From contig NZ_RQPI01000001.1 in the NCBI RefSeq assembly GCF_003854965.1, forward strand, positions 434,001 to 498,000: a stretch of 64,000 nt of DNA, read 5' to 3'. Positions 34,341 through 44,369 of the stretch are shown here, one piece after another (positions within the stretch are counted from its first letter, which is position 1; the number at the start of each line of letters is the position of its first letter). The DNA is from Paenibacillus rhizophilus. Its GTDB lineage: Bacteria > Bacillota > Bacilli > Paenibacillales > Paenibacillaceae. The position numbers and the translations under genes were made by a program. A model generated the notes under the pieces. That model saw only the letters and a list, made by a program, of their open reading frames with translations, was not told where the DNA came from and did not search any database.

Positions 34341-34436
34341 ACAATAATCCTGTAATAATTGCTTCGCAGCTCTTCGAGCGTATTCCTGACCCGCTTCAAG
34401 TCAAGCCGCCCGAAACGTTAAAAAACGCATACCCGG

Positions 34437-34775
34437 CTACTGCCGTATCGTGACCCTCGTATGCAGCGGAACAATCCGGGACAATGCGAGAACGTCGGCA
34501 TTGTACATCCGGATGCAGCCATGCGAGACCAAATGGCCGATGGAACCGGGATCATTGGTTCCGTGAATGCCATAATGGGGCTTGGAAAGACCCATCCAGA
34601 ACGCGCCAAACGGTCCGCCCGGATTAGCCTGTTTGTTAACAATAGTATATTCGCCGACGGGTGACTGGGTAAGCATCTTACCGATTCCTACGGGGAATCC
34701 CCTCACGACCTTATTGTTATCCAACAAATACAGCTTGCGATCCGACAAATCGACAATGATCCGGTAATTGGGCAT
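34437..34775 (-). CDS. Minimal L,D-transpeptidase (YkuD domain)
   Basis: A 112-residue protein that is only the catalytic YkuD domain: [28 protein letters not shown] at the start, [20 protein letters not shown] with the active-site Cys in HGCIR. Such enzymes form 3-3 crosslinks in peptidoglycan or anchor proteins; in Bacillus YkuD works in the spore coat and needs no signal peptide. No signal peptide or LysM is present here either. It is convergent with the YolD-like gene. Confidence 0.88.
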   Translation of the reverse strand: MPNYRIIVDLSDRKLYLLDNNKVVRGFPVGIGKMLTQSPVGEYTIVNKQANPGGPFGAFWMGLSKPHYGIHGTNDPGSIGHLVSHGCIRMYNADVLALSRIVPLHTRVTIRQ

Positions 34776-34883
34776 ATCGCAGCACTCCTTTACGGAATAA
34801 AGTATGCGGGGAGTACATACGCCGTGCTTTTGAATTTCCGTAAAACTCCGTGCTGCTCCGGACAGTTGATGTGTAGAAAAACA

Positions 34884-34921
34884 TAAAAAAAGCGGCTCCG
34901 TTTACCGAAAGTCCGCCTTTT
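34884..34921 (-). terminator. Terminator of lexA
   Basis: Read on the minus strand, AAAGGCGGACTTTCGG, TAAA and CGGAGCCGCTTTTTTT form a hairpin with bulges and a T-run just after the lexA stop. A-rich and T-rich ends make it usable from both sides. Confidence 0.7.
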
Positions 34922-34935
34922 TACTCGTGATATTA

Positions 34936-35562
34936 TTAATGAATGTCTCTAAATAATCCGATTACTTTCCCCAAAATACTCACCCGGTTTAGCCGAAGCG
35001 GCTCGTAGGACGGATTCTCGGGCTGGAGCCGAATATGGTCGCGCTCCTTATAGAAAGTCTTGACGGTAGCCTCATCGTCTTCGGTCATAGCGACGACGAT
35101 ATCACCATTGTCGGCAGTCTGCTGCTGACGGACGATAACGTAATCGCCGTTCATGATACCGGCTTCAATCATGCTGTCGCCCATGACGGAAAGCATAAAG
35201 ACCTTGTTATCTCCGACATAATGGGTGGGAAGAGGAAAATAATCCTCGATATTCTCCGTGGCGGTAATTGGCACACCCGCAGTTACCTTTCCCACTACCG
35301 GCACTCGTGCAATCGTCTGAACGAATTGATGAACATTATCGGAATCTTCCTGACCCAGCAGCTCAATAGCGCGCGGTTTCGTGGGATCGCGGCGGATAAG
35401 CCCTTTCTTTTCCAGCCGATCGAGATGTCCGTGTACGGTGGAGCTGGAAGCCAGGCCGACGGCTTCGCCAATTTCCCGGACGGAGGGTGGATACCCCTTG
35501 CTGCGGACTTCGTTACGTATAAATTCCAGGATCGCCAGCTGGCGACTCGAAATTTTTGACAT
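34936..35562 (-). CDS. lexA: SOS repressor LexA
   Basis: A 208-residue LexA; GGGGTG fits the ATG at 35562 better than the upstream ATG at 35577. The winged helix ([24 protein letters not shown]) is followed by the self-cleavage site Ala95-Gly96 in GKVTAGVPI and the catalytic pair Ser130 (MGDSM) and Lys168. RecA filaments trigger its autocleavage. The promoter faces the yneA-like gene and is itself covered by LexA boxes. Confidence 0.97.
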   Translation of the reverse strand: MSKISSRQLAILEFIRNEVRSKGYPPSVREIGEAVGLASSSTVHGHLDRLEKKGLIRRDPTKPRAIELLGQEDSDNVHQFVQTIARVPVVGKVTAGVPITATENIEDYFPLPTHYVGDNKVFMLSVMGDSMIEAGIMNGDYVIVRQQQTADNGDIVVAMTEDDEATVKTFYKERDHIRLQPENPSYEPLRLNRVSILGKVIGLFRDIH

Positions 35563-35599
35563 TGGAATACACCCCATCTATCTAGTAATGTTTGGGAGA

Positions 35600-35639
35600 A
35601 TTATAACACAGAACCTCCGTTCGCACAAACGTAAGTTCT
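35600..35639 (-). promoter_or_regulatory. lexA promoter with two LexA boxes
   Basis: Minus-strand TTGTGC (35623-35628), 17-bp spacer, TATAAT (35600-35605) preceded by TG. Box A at 35610-35623 (AGAACCTCCGTTCG) fills the spacer; box B at 35626-35639 (CAAACGTAAGTTCT, one half-site mismatch) overlaps the -35. Confidence 0.75.
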
Positions 35640-35649
35640 AAGATATAAG

Positions 35650-35728
35650 CGAACAATTGTTCGAAAAACCTCTTGATCGAAACACATGTTCGTGCTATAT
35701 TATTTTTGCAAGCAAGAACAAGTGTTTG
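35650..35728 (+). promoter_or_regulatory. yneA promoter with three LexA boxes
   Basis: TTGATC (35673-35678), 17-bp spacer, TATATT (35696-35701). Box C is the perfect palindrome CGAACAATTGTTCG (35650-35663); box D GAAACACATGTTCG (35679-35692) lies in the spacer; box E AGAACAAGTGTTTG (35715-35728) is downstream of the start site. D and E each have one half-site mismatch. Confidence 0.8.
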
Positions 35729-35742
35729 GAGGTCGATGATTT

Positions 35743-36159
35743 ATGTTAAAATACAGTACATACCGCAGCATTTATAATGAAACTCCTGAACCCGCGGCGG
35801 CGGGACGAGGTGCTGTTTCTGACCATAGGAATCCATCTGAAAAATTCTCCAAAGCGGCCGGTACGAGAATCCATCCCTTTTCATCAATGCAAAATCTGTT
35901 CAAAATTGTTATTGTCCTTCTTCTGATTATTTCCGGATTTACCGTCGTGGGTCAGGTCTTTGCCAGTTCGGTATCTTCACCGCAGCAGGAGAAACGGGTC
36001 GTTGTGGAGCCCGGTGATACATTGTGGAGCATTGCGGTCAAGAATAAACCTTCCGATATGAGAACCGTCGTATATATTGAAGCGATTAAACGGTATAACG
36101 ATCTGAATGGGGCGAATATTGAGGCCGGAGTGGTATTATCGGTTCCCGTTTACAAATAA
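35743..36159 (+). CDS. yneA: SOS cell-division inhibitor YneA-like LysM protein
   Basis: A 138-residue protein: a charged N-terminal tail of about 50 residues, one membrane helix (NLFKIVIVLLLIISGFTVVG) and a C-terminal LysM domain (RVVVEPGDTLWSIAVKNKP to GVVLSVPVY). B. subtilis YneA is a divergently transcribed neighbour of lexA with the same membrane-LysM plan and halts septation during DNA damage. The N-terminal tail here is longer. LexA boxes and position make the role likely. GGAGGT precedes the ATG. Confidence 0.85.
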   Translation: MLKYSTYRSIYNETPEPAAAGRGAVSDHRNPSEKFSKAAGTRIHPFSSMQNLFKIVIVLLLIISGFTVVGQVFASSVSSPQQEKRVVVEPGDTLWSIAVKNKPSDMRTVVYIEAIKRYNDLNGANIEAGVVLSVPVYK

Positions 36160-36333
36160 CTGAACAGAAGAATCATTGTCCTATTAACTTACAAGAGAGC
36201 TTTCAGGGGAGTCGCCTTGACAAGCTCTTTTTCTCATGGCAAAGTTAGAATGAATTTAGAGCTTGTAGTACCGGTCAAGGGTTTCTGGGACCTGCCGGAA
36301 AGAAGAGCAAACATCATTAGGAGGGATCATATT

Positions 36334-36543
36334 TTGAATATAGATGAACTGGTTAACCGAATTAATGAACTGGCGCGCAAACATAAGAACGAAGGACTTA
36401 ATGAAGAAGAACTGGCAGAACGCGCGAAGCTCCGGGAAATATACCTCGGCAATGTCCGCCGCAATTTCCGGGCTCAACTGGATTCGATTGAAATTGTGGA
36501 CAACGATGGAAATGATCAAGGCGGCAAAAGACCCTTGCACTAA
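36334..36543 (+). CDS. ynzC: DUF896 protein YnzC
   Basis: A 69-residue DUF896 protein starting at TTG after AGGAGGG: NIDELVNRINELARKHKNEGLNEEELAERAKLREIYL and NVRRNFRAQLDSIEIVD. The B. subtilis homolog folds as a helical hairpin and belongs to the lexA-yneA-yneB-ynzC SOS region. The resolvase-like yneB found there is missing here. The frame is open upstream to 36217 but without an RBS. Function unknown. Confidence 0.88.
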   Translation: MNIDELVNRINELARKHKNEGLNEEELAERAKLREIYLGNVRRNFRAQLDSIEIVDNDGNDQGGKRPLH

Positions 36544-36590
36544 TCAGCCGTCTATTCATAGATATTTCAGGAAGACTAGGGGGAAATGAA

Positions 36591-37115
36591 ATGGCCCGTT
36601 CTTGGGAAAGAATGGTTCAACGCAACTCGCAGCAGGTCAACAAGAAAAGAAAAAAGGAAGGTAAAGATTCGATCTATAGGTCAAGCCAGGCAGGCCAAAC
36701 CGACGTGTATAGAGGACGGAATATCGTATTTCCCGTTCTTCTTGCGGGACTTGGGGCTTTGTATTGGATGATCGGCCAGTTCGATACCTCTTCCGGCAGC
36801 CAAAACAGCCTGGTGATGAATTGGGTTGGCGTTGTGCTCTATTTTGCGCTGGCGGCAATGATGTTCTTCCGTCGCCCTTATTTGAAAGTGGAGCGGGCGC
36901 GGGTATCCACCTTTAAGTTTAACCGCCAAAAGTTTCTGGACGCGGCAGACATCGAGAAGATTATCATCTCGCGGAAATCCGTCAGCATTAAGCCCAAAGC
37001 CAAACGGGGCCATTGGATATTCTCCCGGTTGATCAACCGTTACGATACGGTGGCCATGGGAGAGCGGATGGATCAGTTTGCCAAGTTAAACAAAATTCCG
37101 TTGGAAAACGAATAA
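36591..37115 (+). CDS. Conserved membrane protein, 174 residues
   Basis: Begins MARSWERMVQRNSQQVNKKRKKEG, very basic. Two hydrophobic segments (about 45-62, VFPVLLAGLGALYWMIGQF; 76-92, WVGVVLYFALAAMMFF) are followed by a cytosolic domain with ADIEKIIISRKSVSIKPKAKRG, which has the look of a small beta domain. GGGGGA precedes the ATG. No family name recognised with certainty. It follows ynzC by 47 bp and may share its transcript. Confidence 0.7.
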   Translation: MARSWERMVQRNSQQVNKKRKKEGKDSIYRSSQAGQTDVYRGRNIVFPVLLAGLGALYWMIGQFDTSSGSQNSLVMNWVGVVLYFALAAMMFFRRPYLKVERARVSTFKFNRQKFLDAADIEKIIISRKSVSIKPKAKRGHWIFSRLINRYDTVAMGERMDQFAKLNKIPLENE

Positions 37116-37156
37116 ACCAGCAATTTTAAAGTTTAATATAGAGAGGGAGTAATGGA

Positions 37157-37942
37157 ATGCCGATTGCCGCCGTACTGTTCGATTTGGATGATACCCTTTT
37201 GTGGGATGAGCGAAGCATTGAGGAAGCCTTTGAATACGCTTGTAAAGCGGCGGGCGAAGCCGTGGACCCCAAGGAACTTGAAGCCGCGGTCAGACGCGAA
37301 GCGAGAAGTCTCTATGAGTCTTACGAGACTTTTCCTTTTACACAGATGATCGGAATTAACCCGTTTGAAGCGCTGTGGGCGAATTTTACGGCCGGAGAAC
37401 AGGAACAGTTCCGGAAGCTGGAACAGCTGGCCCCAATTTACCGCAAGGAGTCCTGGCGCCGCGGACTTGCGGCTGTGGGCATAGACGATGAGAGCCTGGC
37501 TGAGACGCTGGCTGCGCGTTTTGCTGCGGAACGGCGGGGCCGTCCTTATATGTATGAAGAGACGCTGGAAATCCTGACTGCGCTGCGCGGGCGCGTAAAG
37601 CTGCTGCTGCTGACCAACGGCTGTCCGGCCCTGCAGCAGGAGAAGCTGGATGGCGTACCTGAGCTGATTCCTTTTTTTGATCACATCGTCATATCAGGGA
37701 CCTTTGGAAAAGGCAAGCCGGACGCGTCGATTTTCGAGCATGCGCTTAAGCGGCTGGAAATTGCTCCGGAGCAGGGCATCATGGTCGGCGACAAGCTCAC
37801 TACAGACATCCGCGGCGGTTTGGCGGCCGGTCTTACAACGGTATGGATCAACCGTACCGGCAAACCATCCGACCCGGAAATTATCCCTCATTATGAAATC
37901 AAACATTTGTCGGAACTGCTTCCGCTGGTTGAAACTCTCTAA
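37157..37942 (+). CDS. HAD-superfamily hydrolase (IA, large cap)
   Basis: A 261-residue HAD enzyme: motif I FDLDDTLLWD, motif II LLLTNG, motif III lysine in KGKPD, motif IV GDKLTTDIRGG. The helical cap between motifs I and II is about 110 residues, as in pyrimidine 5'-nucleotidase or haloacid dehalogenase relatives. Catalytic residues are complete. Substrate unknown; distinct from the HAD proteins at 3241 and 43508. Confidence 0.85.
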   Translation: MPIAAVLFDLDDTLLWDERSIEEAFEYACKAAGEAVDPKELEAAVRREARSLYESYETFPFTQMIGINPFEALWANFTAGEQEQFRKLEQLAPIYRKESWRRGLAAVGIDDESLAETLAARFAAERRGRPYMYEETLEILTALRGRVKLLLLTNGCPALQQEKLDGVPELIPFFDHIVISGTFGKGKPDASIFEHALKRLEIAPEQGIMVGDKLTTDIRGGLAAGLTTVWINRTGKPSDPEIIPHYEIKHLSELLPLVETL

Positions 37943-37968
37943 CGCTAACATTGATTTACTTCTTTTGG

Positions 37969-38004
37969 ACCGGTATTCCTGTAATAAGGGATATCGGTTT
38001 TTAT
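37969..38004 (+). terminator. Terminator after the HAD gene
   Basis: ACCGGTATTCCT pairs with AAGGGATATCGGT, followed by TTTTATTT. Confidence 0.65.
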
Positions 38005-38203
38005 TTGAGAATTTTGCAGAATGCCGATATGAATGGTTAAACAGGTTGTGTGATAAATATCTCTTTTTTTATAGTTAAGGTGGCGTTTGATATCCCCGAA
38101 AGACGTTAATCCATGTATAATAGGATAGGTACACTTAACGCGGTATTAACGCAAGATGTAATCAAGCATCCATACCACACTTAGTCCACCTGGGGGGCTG
38201 CGT

Positions 38204-38623
38204 ATGTCGAGATTAATCCTGAAGAAGATTGTGTATTCCATGGTTATTGCCGCAACGCTTACAGGCTGCTCTTCCGTAGGGAACAAACACACTGCCATGG
38301 ATATGTCCGAGATGTCAATGGAACCGATCAAGGTTGAGCTTACGTGGAGTCCAGCCGAGGCGGCAGTCCATCAGGAGATAACCTTTGAAGCCAGAATAAC
38401 CCAGGGCGGCGATGTGGTGTACGATGCCAATGAAGTATTATTTGAAGTCGTAAATACCGCCGATCCGTCAAAAAAGCTTGAGCTCACGGGACAGCCGGAC
38501 GGAGAGGGGAAATATACGGCAGTGGGGGCACTGGAGGAAGCGGGAACGTATAGTGTGACCTCGCATGCAACCGCGCGGACGCAGCACTCCATGCCGACAA
38601 AACCGTTGACCGTTAAGCCATAA
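38204..38623 (+). CDS. Lipoprotein with FixH/YtkA-like domain
   Basis: A 139-residue lipoprotein: signal peptide with lipobox LTGC (Cys near 22), a Met/His-rich linker (HTAMDMSEMSMEP), then an Ig-like FixH/YtkA domain (KVELTWSPAEAAVHQEITFEARI, GKYTAVGALEEAGTYSVTSH). The Met-rich linker could bind copper, and relatives occur beside Sco/cytochrome oxidase genes, though none lie here. GGGGGG lies before the ATG. The 200 bp upstream hold no gene. Confidence 0.75.
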   Translation: MSRLILKKIVYSMVIAATLTGCSSVGNKHTAMDMSEMSMEPIKVELTWSPAEAAVHQEITFEARITQGGDVVYDANEVLFEVVNTADPSKKLELTGQPDGEGKYTAVGALEEAGTYSVTSHATARTQHSMPTKPLTVKP

Positions 38624-38739
38624 TAAATGCCGGGAGACCGGCTGGAAATAAGACAGACTTGCAGAGTGGGCCGGGATACTTTCCGAATTCCCTTTATTCT
38701 GCTAAACTTACTCTAATGTTTTACTGGGGGGATTGGAAG

Positions 38740-41700
38740 TTGGCTAAACCTACACTTGCAGAAGCGCTGGAGCAGCGCATACTGATTCTAGACGGTGCAA
38801 TGGGCACCATGATTCAGCAGGTTCCTTTGACCGGGGAAGATTTTGGCGGAGACGAGCTGGATGGCTGCAACGAAATGCTTGTGCTGACCAGACCCGAAGT
38901 CATTCGGGATATTCATGAAGCCTACCTGGAAGCCGGCGCCGATCTGATCGAGACGAATACGTTCGGGGCAACCTCGGTTGTGCTTGCGGAATACGATATT
39001 CCTCAAAAAGCGCGCGAAATCAATCTTGTCGCCGCTGCAATCGCCCGGGAAGCTGTCAATAAATATGATACTCCGGATCGTCCGCGCTACGTTGTGGGCG
39101 CAATGGGCCCGACAACCAAAACGCTGTCGGTTACCGGAGGCGTGACATTCAGCGAGCTGACGGAAAGCTACGAAGAGCAGGCTATCGCTCTGATCGAAGG
39201 CGGCGTAGACGCCCTGATGCTCGAAACTTCTCAAGATACCTTGAATGTAAAAGCGGGCAGCATCGGCATTCGCAATGCATTTGAGAAGACAGGCATCACC
39301 TTGCCGGTTATGATTTCCGGGACGATCGAGCCGATGGGCACGACACTGGCCGGCCAGAACATCGAAGCCTTTTATATCTCGTTGGAGCATTTGAAGCCGA
39401 TCTCCATCGGCCTTAACTGCGCGACCGGTCCGGAATTCATGAGGGACCATATCCGTTCGTTGTCCGCTATGGCCAAGGCGGCGGTCAGCTGCTATCCGAA
39501 CGCGGGTCTGCCCGACGAGAACGGGAACTACCACGAGTCGCCGGATTCGCTGGCGCGCAAGGTCGCGGCGTTCGCTGAGAAGGGCTGGCTTAACATCGCC
39601 GGCGGCTGCTGCGGCACTACACCGGAGCATATCCGAGCGATGGCAGACACCCTGTCGGAATATCCTCCGCGCCCCTTGAGTGGAAGCCATCCGCCGGCAT
39701 TGTCCGGAATCGAGCCGGTATACATCGAGCAGGATAACCGGCCTTATATGGTCGGCGAGCGGACCAACGTGCTTGGCTCCCGCAAATTCAAACGGCTCAT
39801 CGTTGAAGGCAAATATGAAGAGGCTTCGGAAATCGCGCGCGCTCAGGTGAAGAGCGGGGCTCAGGTTGTGGATGTGTGCGTACAGGACCCCGACCGTGAT
39901 GAAACGGAAGATATGGAGCAATTCCTGGAACTGGTCGTGAAAAAGGTCAAGGTTCCGCTTATGATCGATACGACCGATCCGAAGGTTATTGATCTTGCTC
40001 TGCAGTACTGCCAGGGCAAAGCGATCATTAACTCCATTAATCTTGAAGATGGTGAAGAAAAATTTGAGCACGTCACGCCGCTCATTCACAAGTACGGCGC
40101 GGCGGTGGTTGTCGGGACTATCGACGAAAGCGGCCAGGCCATCAAGGCGGAAGACAAGCTCGCGGTGGCCAGACGCTCCTATGATCTCCTCGTAGGCAAG
40201 TACGGCTTGTCGCCCGAAGATTTAATCTTCGACACACTAGTGTTCCCTGTCGGCACTGGGGATGAACAGTATATCGGCTCGGCGAAGGAAACGATCGACG
40301 GTATCCGTCTGATCAAGGAAGCACTGCCGGGTGTCCATACCGTGCTGGGAATCAGCAACGTATCGTTCGGACTGCCGGAGGCGGGCCGGGAAGTGCTGAA
40401 TTCCGTGTTCCTCTACGAGTGCACCAAGGCGGGACTGGATTACGCGATCGTCAATACGGAGAAGGTGGAGCGTTATGCCTCGATTCCGGAGGAAGAGCGC
40501 CGCTTGGCTGAAGAGCTGATTTATAATACAAACGACGAGACGCTTGCCGTCTTTGTCGCCGCCTTCCGTGGCAAGAAAGTCGAGAAGAAGGAGAAAATCT
40601 CCAACCTGACTCTCGAAGAGCGTCTGGCTTCCTATGTGGTGGAGGGCAGCAAAGAAGGGCTGATCCCTGATCTCGACGAGGCGCTGAAGAAATACGGCGC
40701 GCTGGAAATTATCAACGGACCGCTCATGAGCGGAATGTCCGAGGTCGGGCGGCTGTTCAACAACAACGAGCTCATTGTCGCGGAGGTGCTGCAAAGCGCT
40801 GAAGTGATGAAAGCGTCGGTAGCCCATCTTGAACAGTTCATGGAGAAGAACGAGAGCTCGGTCAAGGGTAAGATTCTGCTTGCCACCGTTAAGGGAGATG
40901 TGCATGATATCGGTAAAAATCTCGTCGAGATCATCCTCTCGAACAATGGTTATCAAATCGTCAATTTGGGTATAAAAGTACCACCGGAGACGATCATCGA
41001 AGCATATCGACGGGAAAAAGCCGATGCCATCGGTTTGTCCGGCCTGCTCGTGAAGTCGGCGCAGCAGATGGTACTGACGGCGCAGGATTTGCGCACGGCG
41101 GGAATAGATGTGCCGATTATGGTCGGTGGGGCGGCTCTGACCCGCAAGTTCACCAAGACACGTATCCGTCCGGAATACGACGGACTTGTGCTGTACGCCA
41201 AGGACGCCATGGACGGGCTTGATCTTGCCAATAAGCTGATGAACCCGCTGGAACGGGCCAAGATGGCCGAGGAGATGCGGGAGGAGAACGAGGCCGCTGC
41301 GGCTGCTCCGCAGAAGCAGGAGCTTCCCCAGCTCACAAGAGCAGTGCGCTCGAATATATCTCAGGATGCGCCGGTCTATATTCCGCCGGACCTGGAGCGG
41401 CATGTGCTCCGCAATTATCCGCTTGGCCATGTAATCCCTTATGTGAACATGCAAATGCTGCTCGGTCATCATTTGGGGCTAAGAGGCTCGGTCGAGGCCC
41501 AGCTGGCCGCAGGCGAATCCCGCGCGGTCGAATTGAAAGAGACAGTGGACGAGCTGCTGCTTGAGGCGACGGTAAACGGAACGATCAGCCCGCATGCGAT
41601 GTACCGGTTCTTCCCGGCTCAGTCCAGGGGCAACGATATTCTGATCTATGATCCGGAGGATACGGGAAAGGTTCTGCATACCTTTACTTTCCCAAGGCAG

Positions 41701-42177
41701 CAGGTTGAGCCGTATCTCTGCCTGGCCGACTTCCTGAAGCCTGTGGACAGCGGCGTTATGGATTATGTCGGTTTCCTCGTGGTGACAGCGGGACACGGAG
41801 TACGCGAACTGTCCGAGGAACTGAAGAATAAGGGCGACTACCTGCGTTCCCATGCACTGCAAGCCCTGGCTCTTGAAGTCGCTGAAGGATTGGCCGAACG
41901 CGTCCATCATATGATGCGGGACACCTGGGGCTTCCCCGACTCGGCTGATATGACGATGAAACAAAGACACGGCGCCCGTTATCAAGGCATCCGCGTATCC
42001 TTCGGTTATCCGGCTTGCCCGGACCTGGAGGAACAAGGGCCGCTGTTCAAGCTGATGTCACCCGAGGATATCGGAGTCCACTTAACGGACGGTTTTATGA
42101 TGGAACCTGAGGCGTCCGTGTCTGCTATGGTTTTCGCCCATCCTGAAGCGCAGTATTTCAATGTGGAGAAAGCCTAA
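38740..42177 (+). CDS. metH: Cobalamin-dependent methionine synthase MetH
   Basis: A 1145-residue MetH starting at TTG 38740 after GGGGGGA (the frame is open from 38659). Modules in order: homocysteine domain ([11 protein letters not shown], zinc ligands in GLNCATGPE and GGCCGTTPE), pterin domain ([12 protein letters not shown]), cobalamin cap and Rossmann domain (GDVHDIGKN supplies the His ligand), and the AdoMet-dependent reactivation domain at the C-terminus ([22 protein letters not shown]). It makes methionine from homocysteine and methyl-THF. I saw no SAM or cobalamin riboswitch in the 116 bp before it. Confidence 0.97.
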   Translation: MAKPTLAEALEQRILILDGAMGTMIQQVPLTGEDFGGDELDGCNEMLVLTRPEVIRDIHEAYLEAGADLIETNTFGATSVVLAEYDIPQKAREINLVAAAIAREAVNKYDTPDRPRYVVGAMGPTTKTLSVTGGVTFSELTESYEEQAIALIEGGVDALMLETSQDTLNVKAGSIGIRNAFEKTGITLPVMISGTIEPMGTTLAGQNIEAFYISLEHLKPISIGLNCATGPEFMRDHIRSLSAMAKAAVSCYPNAGLPDENGNYHESPDSLARKVAAFAEKGWLNIAGGCCGTTPEHIRAMADTLSEYPPRPLSGSHPPALSGIEPVYIEQDNRPYMVGERTNVLGSRKFKRLIVEGKYEEASEIARAQVKSGAQVVDVCVQDPDRDETEDMEQFLELVVKKVKVPLMIDTTDPKVIDLALQYCQGKAIINSINLEDGEEKFEHVTPLIHKYGAAVVVGTIDESGQAIKAEDKLAVARRSYDLLVGKYGLSPEDLIFDTLVFPVGTGDEQYIGSAKETIDGIRLIKEALPGVHTVLGISNVSFGLPEAGREVLNSVFLYECTKAGLDYAIVNTEKVERYASIPEEERRLAEELIYNTNDETLAVFVAAFRGKKVEKKEKISNLTLEERLASYVVEGSKEGLIPDLDEALKKYGALEIINGPLMSGMSEVGRLFNNNELIVAEVLQSAEVMKASVAHLEQFMEKNESSVKGKILLATVKGDVHDIGKNLVEIILSNNGYQIVNLGIKVPPETIIEAYRREKADAIGLSGLLVKSAQQMVLTAQDLRTAGIDVPIMVGGAALTRKFTKTRIRPEYDGLVLYAKDAMDGLDLANKLMNPLERAKMAEEMREENEAAAAAPQKQELPQLTRAVRSNISQDAPVYIPPDLERHVLRNYPLGHVIPYVNMQMLLGHHLGLRGSVEAQLAAGESRAVELKETVDELLLEATVNGTISPHAMYRFFPAQSRGNDILIYDPEDTGKVLHTFTFPRQQVEPYLCLADFLKPVDSGVMDYVGFLVVTAGHGVRELSEELKNKGDYLRSHALQALALEVAEGLAERVHHMMRDTWGFPDSADMTMKQRHGARYQGIRVSFGYPACPDLEEQGPLFKLMSPEDIGVHLTDGFMMEPEASVSAMVFAHPEAQYFNVEKA

Positions 42178-42220
42178 GCTTTTGGACAGAATAGTCTTAA
42201 GGGAACTTCCCGTTGTACCA

Positions 42221-42245
42221 GCCTCCCGGTTACGGGAGGCTTTTT
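42221..42245 (+). terminator. Terminator after metH
   Basis: GCCTCCCG GTTA CGGGAGGC followed by five T; perfect 8-bp stem. Confidence 0.9.
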
Positions 42246-42306
42246 GCTGGAAGATCGGGAGGATTTACGGGATGAATAAGATCACAGGGAGGAGAGGAGG
42301 ACAGAT

Positions 42307-43242
42307 ATGGAGATATATTTTTTGGGCACCAATGCGGGTGTTCCCACTTTGCAGCGAAATGTAAGCTCGGTCGCCCTGCGGCTGCTCGAAGAGCGCCGAA
42401 GCCTATGGATGTTCGACTGCGGAGAAGGAACACAGCATCAGGTCCTCCGTTCGCCGCTGCGGCTTGGCAGGCTGGAAAAGCTGTTCATTACCCATCTTCA
42501 CGGCGACCATCTCTTCGGACTTCCCGGGCTGCTGAGCAGCAGGGGATATCAGGGAGGCACCGCGCCTATGACTGTATACGGTCCGCCCGGACTCAAGGCG
42601 TTTCTGGATATTTCGCTGTCTGTCAGCCAGTCCAGGGTTCCTTACAAGCTCGAAGTGATCGAGCATAACGGCGGGCTTATTTTTGAAGATGAAAGTTTTA
42701 AAGTGGAATCGGCTCTTTTGGAGCACCGGATAGACAGCTACGGCTACCGTGTCACGGAAAAGGACCGGCCTGGCAGCCTCAATACCGAGCGGCTTAAAGC
42801 TTACGGCCTGAAACCCGGCCCTTTGTACGGCGTGCTGAAGAGCGGCCGGAATGTGACCACGGACGAAGGAATAACGATTGCCGCCGCCGATGTGCTCAGC
42901 GAACCGAAACGCGGCCGGATCATCACCGTTCTGGGAGATACCAGACCTTGCGGGAATTCCATTCCGCTTGCAAGGGAAGCCGATCTGCTGGTCCATGAGG
43001 CGACCTTTAGCCATGAACTGGCCAAGATGGCTCGGGATTACCATCACAGCACGACCGTTCAGGCAGCGGAAATCGCCAAGGAAGCACACGCCCGTCAGCT
43101 CATTCTTACGCATTTCAGTTCAAGATACGGCTCTCTGGACGAGCTTATTCCGCTGCTTGAAGAGGCGCGATCCATATTCCCCAACACGCTGCTCGCCGAG
43201 GAATTTCGGCTGTATCCGGTGGAACGAAAGACGGGAAATTGA
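42307..43242 (+). CDS. rnz: Ribonuclease Z
   Basis: A 311-residue metallo-beta-lactamase fold nuclease. FLGTNAGVPT at the start, the zinc motif THLHGDHLFGLPG, ALLEHRIDSYGYR (exosite-side His), LGDTRPC and LILTHFSSRY are all in place. tRNase Z cuts the 3' trailer of tRNA precursors that lack encoded CCA. GGAGAGGAGGA precedes the ATG. Confidence 0.96.
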   Translation: MEIYFLGTNAGVPTLQRNVSSVALRLLEERRSLWMFDCGEGTQHQVLRSPLRLGRLEKLFITHLHGDHLFGLPGLLSSRGYQGGTAPMTVYGPPGLKAFLDISLSVSQSRVPYKLEVIEHNGGLIFEDESFKVESALLEHRIDSYGYRVTEKDRPGSLNTERLKAYGLKPGPLYGVLKSGRNVTTDEGITIAAADVLSEPKRGRIITVLGDTRPCGNSIPLAREADLLVHEATFSHELAKMARDYHHSTTVQAAEIAKEAHARQLILTHFSSRYGSLDELIPLLEEARSIFPNTLLAEEFRLYPVERKTGN

Positions 43243-43507
43243 AGGGGAAATTAAATTATTTTCCGGGAAAGCGCAGGAAGCGACAGACGCCCGTCAAAAA
43301 TTGCTTTCGCAGCCGCCGGTTCGATGCCGTTCGACTTTTAGAGGGCTTCTTTCACCAAAAGCATGGAGAAAAATGTCTTAAATTTTAGAAGAAATTTCGT
43401 TTTTTGAGAATTAAATCGGCGATCACGGGAAATAGATTTCGAACCTAAAATTTATCCCGTTATTCATTTATGCCATTAATTATAAGATGGGGAGGAAATG
43501 GGAGAAA

Positions 43508-44314
43508 ATGACCGATAACATACTGACCGGTAACATAAAAGGGCTGCTCTTGGACTTGGATGGTACGCTGTATCACGGCGGCATCATGATCCCCGGAGCG
43601 GATGAGCTTATTGCGGGACTTAGAGCAAAAGGTATTCCGTTTCTGTTTGTGACGAACAACTCGTCGCGTACGCCGGAAAGCGTTGCCGGGCATTTGCGAG
43701 CAATGGGGATTAAAGCGCAGGCGCAGGAAGTTTGCACCTCTTCACTTGCGGCGGCAAGATATATCGCCGGGGAATCGCCCGGGGCGTCCGTGGCGATACT
43801 GGGGGAAGAAGGGCTGCACCGGGCGTGCGAGGAAGCGGGCCTGAACATCGTTTCCGATTCGCCGCAGTACGTCGTCCAAGGTATTGACCGTTCTTTTACA
43901 TATGATACGCTGACCAGGGCGGCGCGCTGGATCGCCGGGGGCGCGACCTTTGTGCTGACCAATCCGGATTTGATGCTGCCCTCCGATGACGGCATGCTGC
44001 CGGGAGCGGGCACACTGGGAGCGGCAATTGAAGCAGCCAGCGGCATGACGCCGGTGATTATCGGCAAGCCGCACCGCCATTTGATGAACTATGCAACGTC
44101 GCTGCTTGGCATCGACCCCAAAGAGGCCGTCGTTGTTGGCGACAATATGAGGACGGATATCGCCGCGGGAGCTAATGCGGGCTGCCGTACGGTACTGCTG
44201 CTGACGGGAGTAACAACGGAGGACAATCTGGAGCGGCATAAGGAGCTGACAGGGATTTCCCCGGATTATATTTGCCGTAATTTGGCTGATTTACGCGTGC
44301 TGCTTGGTGTATAA
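43508..44314 (+). CDS. HAD-IIA phosphatase (NagD/YutF-like)
   Basis: A 268-residue HAD-IIA protein; the ATG at 43508 after a GGGGAGG stretch is preferred to 43487. Motif I LLLDLDGTLYHGG, motif II VTNNSSRTPE, motif III lysine in IIGKPHRH, motif IV VVGDNMRTDI. The cap lies between motifs II and III, as in NagD and B. subtilis YutF. Substrates of this group include p-nitrophenyl phosphate and nucleotides in vitro; the natural one is unclear. The 265 bp upstream hold no recognisable gene or RNA. Confidence 0.87.
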   Translation: MTDNILTGNIKGLLLDLDGTLYHGGIMIPGADELIAGLRAKGIPFLFVTNNSSRTPESVAGHLRAMGIKAQAQEVCTSSLAAARYIAGESPGASVAILGEEGLHRACEEAGLNIVSDSPQYVVQGIDRSFTYDTLTRAARWIAGGATFVLTNPDLMLPSDDGMLPGAGTLGAAIEAASGMTPVIIGKPHRHLMNYATSLLGIDPKEAVVVGDNMRTDIAAGANAGCRTVLLLTGVTTEDNLERHKELTGISPDYICRNLADLRVLLGV

Positions 44315-44369
44315 TGGCAGAGCTGCATTTTCATTATTAGGAGAGTACAGTTGGAGAGGACGATGAACG

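Noticed and set aside
38624..38739. Search for a SAM or cobalamin riboswitch before metH
   Set aside because: Only a weak CCGG stem is visible; none of the conserved riboswitch cores could be found.
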